In this document: positions 10,558-20,607 of the stretch, one piece after another
Position numbering within the stretch: position 1 is the stretch's first letter
How the letters are laid out: the number at the start of each line of letters is the position of its first letter
NCBI GenBank assembly: GCA_001599715.1
Contig: BCHU01000015.1
Coordinates: 310,001-374,000, forward strand
Length of the DNA: 64,000 nt
DNA from: Phaeotremella fagi
Lineage: Eukaryota > Basidiomycota > Tremellomycetes > Tremellales > Phaeotremellaceae
Direction: 5' to 3'
Translations under genes and position numbers: made by a program
The notes under the pieces: generated by a model
Told to the model about the DNA's origin: nothing
Seen by the model: the letters and a program-made list of their open reading frames with translations, nothing else
Database searches by the model: none

Positions 10558-10858
10558 ACATTCAGGAAGAATCGATGAAAGGTGTAGGTTTTGTACTGGA
10601 AAAAGAATTTTTTTCGCTAATATCGATACTCTTTGTACTTACACCACTCGGGAGTAGGCGGAGCGAATCACTCACATCAAGTGCAGATGATTGAGAAATG
10701 GTAGATGGAACGGTGAACGATTAGAAGGACCCGACACATTCAAACATGCATGATCAATCCCAAGCTTCCATAATGTCCGTGATCCAATTGTCCTAAAATT
10801 CAGAAAGAGTTTGTGAAACTGTTTCATTCGTTCTCTTTGTATACACCAAAACCATCGT
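10558..10858. other. Short intergenic region
   Basis: No supported feature. It lies between the small ORF and the 3' end of the tail-collar gene and should contain that gene's 3'UTR. Confidence 0.3.
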
Positions 10859-11617
10859 TTAACTACGAGAAGGGTAGACACCTTGAAGAGCAATCACAAA
10901 ATTCATGGTGAGATAAGGAGGAAGTGGAGTATTGACAGTACCCGAGACAGGAAGTGTGACACCCAAAGGAACTCCACCACCAGTGTTATCGGTTGTGACT
11001 GAACCAGATGGGATAATAGTGACTTGGGAGGTACCACCATTGACATTCACTGTTGGACCTGAGGCTCCAGGTGGTTGGAAAATGTTGGCAACTCCAACAC
11101 CACTGTTCGAACCTTGAGATAAAGAACCACCGCTTTGCGCATTCAATTGACCAGCTGATTGCATAATCGAGATTTGGCTGGTGAACGATGCTGAAGATGA
11201 TGAGCCCGTGAAATGACCAACATGATTGTGAGCAGGTAAGTTGTTCACACCAAGAGTGATTGCTCCATTGGCATTAACGCCCTGACCAGCGAAAGAGAAA
11301 CTAGTAGCCCCAGCACTTTCACCCAAGTCATAATTTTGGAGTCCTGGACCTTGACCGAAATGATTAGGGAATCTACCTCGAAGATCTGGAAGGGCGAAAG
11401 TAGTTTGGCCATTTCCACCATAGGTCGTACCAAGGAGTGAGAACAGAGCAGTGTTCTGTGCAATGGGAAGTAGTTGACCATTACAGAATGCCCAACCATT
11501 GGGAGCAAAATTACCAGCAAAGATCATGATCTGACCAACGAAAGGATCAGATTGAGCGTGGACGCCAAGAAGACAGGCAGCTGCGCCGATTAGGTAGAGG
11601 ATTGTATTTGACACCAT
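10859..11617 (-). CDS. Secreted phage-tail-collar (microcystin-dependent protein-like) protein
   Basis: Intronless, 252 residues. Residues 1-22 form a secretion signal (basic start, hydrophobic core YLIGAAACLLGV, cleavage near HAQ). The mature part follows the plan of bacterial tail-collar / MdpB-like proteins: GQIMIFAGNFAPNGWAF, CNGQLLPIAQNTALFSLLG, TTYGGNGQTTFALPDLRGRF, then NNLPAHNHVGHF, a Ser/Gly/Asn-rich middle, and PYLTMNFVIALQGVYPSR at the end. In bacteria these proteins sit near phage-tail-like or surface structures and their role is poorly known. The family is bacterial and viral. Finding it intact, without introns and with an added eukaryotic-style signal in a fungal gene neighbourhood suggests horizontal transfer followed by domestication. 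It is probably secreted or bound to the wall; the ligand is unknown. Confidence 0.88.
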   Translation of the reverse strand: MVSNTILYLIGAAACLLGVHAQSDPFVGQIMIFAGNFAPNGWAFCNGQLLPIAQNTALFSLLGTTYGGNGQTTFALPDLRGRFPNHFGQGPGLQNYDLGESAGATSFSFAGQGVNANGAITLGVNNLPAHNHVGHFTGSSSSASFTSQISIMQSAGQLNAQSGGSLSQGSNSGVGVANIFQPPGASGPTVNVNGGTSQVTIIPSGSVTTDNTGGGVPLGVTLPVSGTVNTPLPPYLTMNFVIALQGVYPSRS

Positions 11618-12238
11618 TACGCGTTTTGATAGTATGTTGTTGAACGTTGAGTAAACAGAAGAAATGTTGAAAAGATGAAGTGAAGAGAGCGACTACTTGT
11701 CATATATCATATAATCAAATGACCATACGAGAGGTAAACAACAAGTGGCGGGATCCCGAATCAACAACAGAGGGGACGAGTATGTAATACCTCTCAATCA
11801 AGGGAGGTGTTCACGCCAGACTGAATTGTAAACCTGTACAGACATCACACTCGTGTCGAACAAGATCTTGGATTCAATTGAAAACGTTCACCTGACAGAA
11901 AGTTTGAGAGATGGACTACATACTCGTTGCCCTCTATTTGTGAGATCTCGTAAATCCAGAACAATTCGTAGCCTTCTTGGTACCTGGCGCCACCGCTTGG
12001 CCACACCTAGTTTTAGATTTAGGTTGAATCCTATAGCCTTAAGTATTCTAATCTTCAATTAATCTCGTAAGTAAGGACGTAATTTAAAAAACTCCGAGCC
12101 AGATGATGTAAGCTATTTGAACATCGACAATTCTTGGGGCGAAACAAAAAAAAGAAAACATTTTTTCTGCACTCTTGTTTCAAACTTGCTCCCTTCTCCT
12201 TTTCAACGTCTCTTGTTTCGATCGCCAACAAAATAAAC
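11618..12238. promoter_or_regulatory. Divergent promoter region between two secreted-protein genes
   Basis: About 620 nt between the divergent tail-collar gene and the secreted six-exon gene. The short ORF at 11,853-12,062 shows no protein-like features. No repeat or known motif was recognised. Shared regulation of the two secreted products is possible because of the arrangement, but is not shown. Confidence 0.35.
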
Positions 12239-13349
12239 ATGTTTGGCTTTCTAATCCCCACGGTTCTCTTGATCATCCAGTCTTCTTTAGCTGCTCAGAC
12301 TGTTGGTAGTTTTGGTACGGAAACGTATACCTGTCCAGATCGTCAGACGATAGACACAGCATTTTTCAATTATTGTACGTTGTTGGTGTTCTTTGAAGTC
12401 AGAAAGCTAACGAACTGTTAGGCTCCGGTACTGCATCTGGTGCACCTTTGATTGGTATCTCGTCAAATGTAGACTACAACAGTCCATACACTGGCACCTA
12501 CATCACCAAAGCAACCGACTACACCTTAACATGCGAGTACCAAGCTTCTCCCTCAGTGAGTGATGAAATAATTTTTGGGTTATGACAGACGATTCTGATA
12601 TAATGTGAAAGGATATTTTCTATTGTACCTACACGGCCGGAGGAGGAGTAAGTTTCGTTTTTTCTCCCGTTATACTTTGTACTTTCTCATGACAAAAACT
12701 GACGAAACAACGCTAGACACCTCTTACAGCCCAAGGAGGTAATGACAACCGATGTCAAACATTGTCACAAACTGTGCCACAGCCCTCTGCAGGGGTCAAC
12801 TATCGAAGAACTGGTCTCGTCAGTGGAAGAGCAAACACTGGTTTAGGTAAGGAATTCGTTTTCTTCAAACACACATATAGTGGTACACACAGACTGATTT
12901 ATTTTTGATAGCTCCACTTTTCACTTGTCCATTTACAAGCAGTGACAACAACATCCATGTTACCGATACTGAGATCGATGCAGGCGATCTTGCAGTAATG
13001 AATGCAAACGGATTTGGTCAGACTGTTCAAACCACTCAACTCTTTTATACATGCGCGACGACACCGGATACATCTTGTTTCTATGTTCAGGTAATTATTT
13101 CTCACAACAGAAACAACCGTTCCCAGCTGACAAAATAACCAAAAGACCGGTTCAACAATAGCATTCGTAGGATCTGCCGGAACCCTCACCTCATGTCCTA
13201 CTACGTTATGCAACGCGATCTTGACAGGTACTGGGAACATGCGAAGAGGGGTTTTCTTGGAAGGAAACGCTTTAGATCTGAAGAGACGTCAAGTTGATAC
13301 TGGTTCTTTGAGAGATACACTCAAAAGACGATTGGGTAAAGTAAAGTAA
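12239..13349 (+). CDS. Secreted Cys-containing protein with C-terminal dibasic sites
   Basis: Six exons: 12,239-12,374, 12,422-12,555, 12,612-12,647, 12,717-12,846, 12,912-13,090 and 13,146-13,349. The ATG at 12,239 was chosen over the in-frame upstream one because it begins a clean signal peptide (MFGFLIPTVLLIIQSSLAAQ). The mature part has regularly spaced cysteines (YTCPDRQ, LTCEYQ, FYCTYT, FTCPFT, YTCATTPDTSCFY, TSCPTTLCN), suggesting a disulphide-bonded extracellular domain. The C-terminus carries two KRR sites, DLKRRQ and TLKRRLG, that could be cut by a Kex2-type protease and enclose QVDTGSLRDTL. I recognise no family. Exon 3 is only 36 nt. Confidence 0.78.
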
Positions 13350-14083
13350 CGAATTTCGGTGAAAAATTTAACGTGCAGTGCGGTAGTTTATGAGGGTTAC
13401 GGACATTTATAACGGACATTGGTGTGTTTTTGCTACTTATGCACTTTTATTTCGGGGTCTATGCTCTACTTTGCACCATTGGGAATCTGAATGACACTTG
13501 TCGAAGACAACAAAGGGGTGAGCACAAAGCTATCAATGGTAAGAAGGGAGCTTACCGTAGGTCAGAGAAATACTTCCGACGAGAACAGCTATGTTTACCA
13601 CTTACTGGGTGCAATCCTGACTGAATAAACTTAACCTCTAGAACTAAATCTCATGTTCCTGGTGCCATACAGTACAAGGTCCGATCGCTTCCCCCAGTTT
13701 CAGCACGCCTCCTCCTGCTTCCCTGAAAAGGTGTCAATTAACTCAATAACCTTGAAACTGACCTACATACGTACGTTTTCGAAAGTGTTCGTGGCTCTTT
13801 GTTCCTATGTACGTTATGACCAAAATTTTGTACGTGCTAGCTTTGATACTTCACTATTTCAAAAATATGTTGAATGATATTCAAGTCGTATATGATATCT
13901 ATCGCTTATCTACATACAGTACTAGTACTAGTACAAATATATCTCCTCTCCAAAAGAAACATGTAATAAATACCACACAGTATCCGGCAATCATTCTTCT
14001 CCAAGAAACTGAACTATATTCAAATCGTTCCGCATAGCCATGTCGTACCGGTTCCATATATCAAGATATCCCCACCATTTTAT
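13350..14083. other. Intergenic region, no supported gene
   Basis: Contains only short ORFs without protein-like features (13,424-13,624, 13,653-13,877, 13,807-14,037). A short run of ACTAGT-type repeats lies at about 13,918-13,934. It should include the 3'UTRs of the two convergent neighbours. Confidence 0.35.
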
Positions 14084-15639
14084 TTAAATTTCCCCATCTC
14101 TCATTCTTTTAGGTAAATTCTCTTGCATCCATTTAGCCGTATGTCTAACTCTATCGAAATTCTCAGGTGGCGCACCAATCAAACGACAGATATCCATCCA
14201 AGTCATATGGGGATCATTTGTTGAAACACGTAGTCGTTGAAGTAAACTCTGTCTTTCGATTCCCAAAAGAAGTTCTTTCGAAGGATTCAATCAATCATTC
14301 CAAATACGATGAATGGAGAGTCAGGACTTACGAAGTAGATTAGCTCTGAGCTCGCGGTCCAAAACTTTCACTCCTGTTCCTTTACTCTTCCGATGATTTT
14401 TCCCATCTTCGTCATCACTATCATCGATGAACGTGATTATTTCCTTCAGATCCTCTTCTTTAACCTCAGCTAATGGAGGGGTATCTTCGATCGTTGATCG
14501 ATCGTTGGATCTTCCTATTGAATTGTCAGATTGCTGTTGTGGTTCAAGTTTAGGTCGTTTACTTGATCGATTTGATGAAGATGAAGTTGAAGTGGTAGCC
14601 AAAGTAGAAGACGATGTTGATGATGAGTGAATGATGAAATCGTCATCGTCATCGTCATCGTCCTCAACTACGATTACTTCATGGGATTGACGTTTATTAA
14701 ACTGAGCCAGATGACCAATCAATCAGTCCATCACCTTCGAAGACAAGGGAATATACTGACTTTGTTGAGCACAGTCGATCCACCAGATACAGAAACAAGA
14801 TTGCCAATTTTCTGATCTTTCGACGAGAACGATCTCCCCAAACCATCACCTTCGCCTGAACGCTTTGAATTGGAGACATCTGTGTTTCTTTCCTTCCAGA
14901 ATCCACCCGTGGCTCCTACCCTAGAAACAGATGGTTGAAGAGTAACACTAGCGTCCGGAAAAATCGATGGATCAGGTAAGAAGAGAGGTTCTGTCTCTCG
15001 AATCCTTTTAAGAGCACCAGCTTCATTGGCATTCCGAGTAACGACAGCTGAGTTTTTGAAGTTGGAATCTCCATTCGAGATAGGTGTTTGGTTGTGGTAT
15101 AACTGTAAATCTGTTGAAGTTGAAGTCGAAGTCGATGCCGATGGAAGGATGAATTTACTGATCTCACTACATCTACTCCAAGAGCACAAAACATGATGAT
15201 ATCCATGAAGTTGATTTCTAGAAGGTATACCCTCGAGATCAATGTCCATATCATCCGATTGGTGATCCCAATTGATGACGTTATCACTTCCTTCATCACC
15301 ATCCACAATCATTTCCCCCTCCCCTCTCTCGACCCTCAACTGCATCTCATAGATCAACCCGAAATCAGGTGTCTGAGGTCTATCAGCTTCATAAACCACT
15401 TGAGGCAATTCGAACGGAGACGGAGCGATATCGCTTAATCTACATGTCTGCTGGAGTTCGATATCTGGGATCACACCGATGATCGTTGGAGGGGAATTCG
15501 ATTCTTGGATTGGGTGGAAGAGGATCCTTGGATGTCTTGGAGGTGTGGGGATCGTTGGTGGTGGTGTTAATGGGTTGGTGGTGGTGGTTTTGATGGGAGT
15601 CTGTGGGGTTTCGTAGTTTCGTTCTATTTGACTCTCCAT
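14084..15639 (-). CDS. Unknown acidic, Ser/Pro-rich nuclear-looking protein
   Basis: Three exons read from ATG at 15,639 (MESQIERNYETPQTPIK). Exon 1 runs to the donor gtcagt near 14,760, exon 2 from about 14,700 (FNKRQSHEVIVVEDDDDD) to a donor near 14,332, exon 3 to the stop at 14,084. The joins give LNKFNKRQS and ANLLQLLLGIERQ. The protein is mostly disordered, with S/T-P sites, polyserine, an Asp run, and a basic SKRPKLEP that could be a nuclear signal. The last exon is compact and helical (MTWMDICRLIGAPPENFDRV, HTAKWMQENLPKRMRDGEI) and is the likely functional domain. Family not recognised. An in-frame upstream ATG exists but the sequence before 15,639 looks like 5'UTR. Confidence 0.7.
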
Positions 15640-16138
15640 TTTTTCTTTTTCTTTTGCAGATCTCTCAACAATGTTATGATATTTTATACAGTGTCCTTTT
15701 TTGAACGCAGGATGAATTGTATGATAGATGCGAAGTGACAAGTCGTTATGCAACGAAATGAAGTGATTGGAGATTGAGAGATTGATTAACGCTTTGATCT
15801 CGTTGTCAAGGTATGGCTCATTGGCAACGATCAATTGCATCGTGTATGATGGCATGATCATCAACACAGACTCTCGGTAACATCAATCCACGGCGATCTA
15901 TCTATGTTCTGTAGTTACGTTCTGAAAGATGAAGTCACAAGTCTGTCCATAACCTGCCACTGGTAGCTTTCAATCTGCCACAAACACTCCAAGAAAACTG
16001 AGCAATCCATACTAAACTATAATTATATTATGAGAACCTGTACTTGTATAAGAATAAAATAGATAAGCAATCAAGGCAAAATCCCAGACCTTCGCTGCAT
16101 ATCTACCAAGAACCGAAAGCACAAGATCCAAACCTCAC
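15640..16138. other. Intergenic region
   Basis: About 500 nt between the start of the acidic protein gene and the 3' end of the Zn2Cys6 regulator, both minus strand. Holds the former's promoter and the latter's 3'UTR. No repeat or RNA gene was recognised. Confidence 0.3.
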
Positions 16139-19100
16139 TCAACCTTGATTTATCGTCCCCGTCGTCCCCAAAATCCCTAAAAAAGCCATCAGTTACACCA
16201 CCACCCCGCCCAGAACCAATTAAATACAACTCACCATCAATCAAAGCGTTCCAATATTCATCACTGTTCTCCTGCCCAACTTCCAGATTAACACCAACAG
16301 TCCCCGCGCCCAGCGCCGCTCCCTCAATCCCCGTACCCCCAAACGACCCATAGAAATCTTGGTTCCCACCAAGTTGTTGGTTCATCTGCATCATCGTGCC
16401 TGTTATCCCCATTGGTGTGGATATCACCCCGTTACCGTTGGTATTTTGGTTTTGGGGGTTGTAATCGTCTATCCATGATTGTTGATAGTTCATTGGTAGA
16501 TTCGGGGTTATGGGGTTATTGGTAGTTAGATTCATTGGTGTTGGGGTGTTGTATATCACGTTTCCAGCTCCGCCTCCACCGAATCCTAAAGGATTCAAAC
16601 CGTTACCTAAAACCATTGGTGTTGGGTTATATGTCATCCCCATATGATCCAATGGTGGATTCGGTCCGTTGACCATACCAACTGCCAAAGACGTATTGGC
16701 GTTTAACCAATGATCGAGTCTAATCCGTATTCTATCAGTAAAGCCCAAAATCATACTTTCAGGATCAAACTTACAATCGTTGTGAATGATCATCCTCATG
16801 TCCACCTGATGAAGCTGGACTCTGTATAACCCCACCAGGGGGGTAGACAGCCCCAACCCCATGTCCAAGATTCATTTTACCGATCCAATGAGGTTGAGGT
16901 TGGGGTTGTGAATTCATTATCAAAGGTGAAGGACGGGGTGGAGCTTTGGGACCACTGGCCGAAGGTGTCGGAGCGTCTTCGCGAGGTTGAACACCTCTTG
17001 GATAAGCGTTCGATTGGGTTGATGAATCTCCACTTTGTCTCAAGGCTAATAACAACGCCACTGAGTCTTTGTCCTGTGGATTGAGTTCACCGGGGCCAAA
17101 GGAGTCTTCGTATATCTGTACAGCTCTTCGGGAGAGTGTATGGATCTAACAGAACAGTCAGTTATGAACTAGCGAACGCTTCAAGGTAACTAACAATCTG
17201 AACCTCCTTCCTGGTAGTTTCATCCTTAAGCACCACCTCATGCCAAGGATGTTGTTCAAGAAAAGTCGTTAGTATCCGTCTACAAAAACGAACAATCAGC
17301 AATACTCCACCACAGGCCCTAAAGCACTTACCTCATCTGATCAGCATCAATACCCTTAGGATCGATAATAGCACTAATCCCAGCGATCATCGCACTATTA
17401 AACATCTTGAATTGACCGGTGATAGCGAACAATCTATGTTCAGGTACTTCCCTTTGCAGTTCTTGTCTGATTTGGAAGTCCAGTTTCGCCGATTCGAAAC
17501 ATGCAGTTCGGGAGGCTGCGTATCGATTACTAGAGAGTTTACGGAGTAGCCAGGGGCGCTGTTGTGGATGTCAGTATGGTTTTATCAGAGAAATTCATTG
17601 TCAACGTACGTGAAGTATGATGGTGGTGACGAGAACCTATAATTTCGTCAGTTCAAAGACCTGTCCAATGGCGTTCAGCAACTGACCTCGGTAAGAAGCA
17701 TAAATCGATGAACAGGTAACCAGAAATTAGCTAATAAAAACAAAAATCAGTTGAACCCCGCAAAACCGCCGCAGAGACCCACAAGCGTCCAAACTTTTAT
17801 CAGGATCATGCATCCTAAAATGGGGCGGTAAAGACGCAACGTAATTTTCAATCTCCGCTTGTAACCTCTCAACATCAGAGTATTGAGCGGGTTCGTTGAG
17901 TTTCTGGAAATGATGGACGATTCTACCGATTATACCTGCGAATGTTCTTCTTAGGATTAGGAAGGTCGAGGTTGTTGGTTCTGTCATTGGTTTGGCTATT
18001 GGGGGACCTATTTGATGGTCAGCTTTGAATGCGGATAAAGACCGAACAGCTAACTTACCAGAAATAGCTGTTATGCTAGGATCGAACTCTGAGAGATCAA
18101 GATTGGATGGTGGCCTGTGTTATAATCAGCCACGGTGCAATTTCGACAAACAATGTTTGCGCGGGTAACTAACAATGTATCTGTATAACTGTCCGAGATA
18201 CTAGGTGGACGTCCTAATATCAAACTATACCTGAGAAAGTCGTCAATAAAGCAATGATCAATGATGTTTAAACCGACATACAATCTATCCGCATGGTACA
18301 GATAACTCCACAATCGTCGTCGATATTCAGTTTGAAAGGGGCTAAAATAACACTTCAGTTCCGCTGCTAATGAAACGACTATATCACTAACTCTAATCCC
18401 AATTTTGCACCGTCACGATGTAAACCTATAGCTTGAGCTGTACGAAGCGAAGCACCCAATTGTGACCAACATTCAGTGAGTCTACGATCATGAATGAGGA
18501 CCAGATACATCGCGGACTGGTCGACGTGGACATGGTCAGCTATTACCATCTTGATAGTAACATGTTTAGCTCACCAATAATCTAGTAACGACAAGTTCCA
18601 GAGATTCAGATTGGACAGCGGTAGCGATGAGAATACTTCTTCGAGCTATGTGTTTCTGTTTGAGTTCTGATTAAACTGGATGGTACCAGGAACCAACTCA
18701 CAACTCCAATACATTCTTAGACTAGATAGCTTTCTGGTTTGTTCGTCACCAGCCCATTCTTCTGGTGCTAGTCTAACGGCCAACGCCAAAACAATAAACA
18801 CTAAAGGTAAAGCTCTAACGTTAGATGGATCCACAGCGGTAGATTTATCATAAAGATCCTCATAAGCTAAATCATCAAGATCAGTTAATCGTTTTCTACA
18901 TTTTGAAAATAAACATGAACTGACAAATCCTGAACAACCGTTCATCAATCGGATACCTGATGTAATTGAATTTCCCAAAGAACCAATCGACAATAGCATC
19001 AGCGAAATGTTTCGGTGGTAATTCTTGAACAAGTTCTTGAACTTTATGAGGTGAAACTCCACAATCCGTTATTAATCTTTGTAAATTTTCAGCGGGTGTT

Positions 19101-20297
19101 CCATGGATATCTAATTGGATTTGAATCTTTTCGCGGGATTTCATCTAGTCGAGGTGTCAACATTCTTCAGTATATTGTTCAAGTAAAACTTTTGGGAGAT
19201 GGAACCTACGGATTCTGGCATCCCACTAAAATTCAATCAGCATTAAATCCAATCAACAAAAAGAAACGACACAAACCCCTCTAAATCACCTAACCAACCC
19301 TTGCCAACATTCTTAGTAATCTCATCATCCCCACCACTCCCAGTCCCATCAAACTCCATACCCTCCCCGCCAACAGTCTTCCCCTTCAACGAAGAATCAC
19401 GTAAATCGATCGAACCTCTGGCAGAGATCGGTCCATGGTTGGTGGAAGGGGTGTGATTGAGTGGGATTGGCATGTTTGGTAGGAAAGAGTTTGGTGAGGA
19501 TGGTGAGGATGGAGTAGAGGAGATCATACGTTTGAAAGGTGCAGCTGGGTTTTTTATTATTATGCGTCGGATTTTAGTTTTTTTGGGAATGATGGACGTA
19601 CATCCTATCCAATCTCTGACTATGTCGTAACCTGCTATTCCACCTGTATGACGAACCACTACGGAAAGGAGGGATTCGATCCTCTCGAGTCTGGAGGCGG
19701 TTTGGGCATCTGGACCTGAGGTCGTCGATGTTGACGGTTGCGGGTTGTAAGGGACCTAGAACAGGTTATCAGTTTTTGTGGTGATCAGTGTTTGTGGTAA
19801 TGACCGTAGACATACACATAGTTCTGGCACTTTTCTCGCTGGGACGGGTTAGTCACTTGGTCTATACTGTAATTGTATTATTCCTTACCTAGACCTATGG
19901 GTTCGTTAGTTGTTGGATTCTAAGTGATTGAAAGAATAGCTTACAATGTTGACAAGGGACTTCACGATTACACTGATGGAAGTGGATATTAGAATATAAA
20001 TTTTTCATGCAATTGGAATTAAACTGACTTTTTGTTTACGTTTCGCACCTAATAGTTTTGGTCAGGATAATGAGATGACAAAGAATTCGAAAACACCAAC
20101 ATACATTGATTACAACTCAAACTAACTCTTTTCTTCTTTCCAGATTCCTGATCATGGTGAGTGGGTGTACTACCAGGTGTATGAACTGATGAATGTGGAT
20201 GTGGTGGTAGTTCAGATTTAATCCTTTTATCGTTGCTGTTGTTGTTACTACTACTTGATTGGATATCAGGTGCTAATGGACGTTTCATTGGAGTCAT
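16139..20297 (-). CDS. Zn2Cys6 transcription factor with fungal MHR domain
   Basis: Large multi-exon regulator of roughly 1,000 residues. The spliced N-terminal half of the zinc cluster reads CNQCAKRKQKCNREVPC; it continues QHCLARKVPELC, giving six Cys spaced 2-6-5-2-8, so it binds two zinc ions and DNA. Reaching this needs tiny exons: 20,297-20,105, 20,048-20,029 (20 nt), 19,972-19,945 (28 nt), 19,894-19,889 (6 nt) and 19,838-19,816 (23 nt). Downstream come a linker, PPKHFADAIVDWFF and NYIRYPIDER (the start of the fungal-specific regulatory domain), EDLYDKSTAVDPSNVRALPL, and RRSILIATAVQSESLELVV. The Asn/Gly/Met-rich C-terminus ends with EYWNALIDG followed by a small exon giving ILGTTGTINQG. 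Joins near 18,900-19,250 are uncertain. Target genes unknown. Confidence 0.88.
19889..19894 (-). other. 6-nt microexon of the Zn2Cys6 gene
   Basis: The bases GTCTAG (minus strand) lie between an acceptor (cccatag) and a donor (gtaagg). Including them gives QHC-LARKVPELC and restores the fifth zinc-binding Cys. Skipping them gives TCG (Ser) in place of that Cys. Retaining either adjoining intron gives an early stop. Confidence 0.75.
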
Positions 20298-20607
20298 TGT
20301 GTAGATGTAGATGTGGTTGTAGATGTTAACATCAGAAGTAGATGTAGAAGTAGATGTTTATTAAAAGACTGATAATATGGCTTAGGGGAATCCTCTCCTC
20401 CTTCTCGAGTCACTACCCCATCCCCTTATCAGATTAACATAACGCCGATTAAAAGGTTATATTCCCGACGAACACCTACCATCTCACTTCGCACCACCCT
20501 GCTCTCTCTCTCACTGCTCTTTATCTTTCGGCCGATGCACACCGATCAAGTATATCCTATTCCAACTCCTATCAGATAAGATACAGACATATGCATCCAC
20601 ACCACTC
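20298..20607. promoter_or_regulatory. Promoter of the Zn2Cys6 gene and 3'UTR of the PDI-like gene
   Basis: Just over 300 nt. The first 60 nt upstream of the ATG carry imperfect repeats of TAGATGTAGATG/TAGAAGTAGATG type (20,301-20,358). CTCTCTCTCTCACTGCTCT at about 20,503-20,521 is a pyrimidine tract common in basidiomycete promoters. Confidence 0.4.

Noticed and set aside
13424..14037. Three short plus-strand ORFs downstream of the secreted protein gene
   Set aside because: No start context, splice support, paralog or protein-like pattern; probably 3'UTR and spacer.
14731..15867. Longer start (MLMIMPSYTMQL...) for the acidic protein gene
   Set aside because: The added 76 residues do not resemble the low-complexity start of the protein and an ATG at 15,639 sits at the composition change; upstream part judged 5'UTR.
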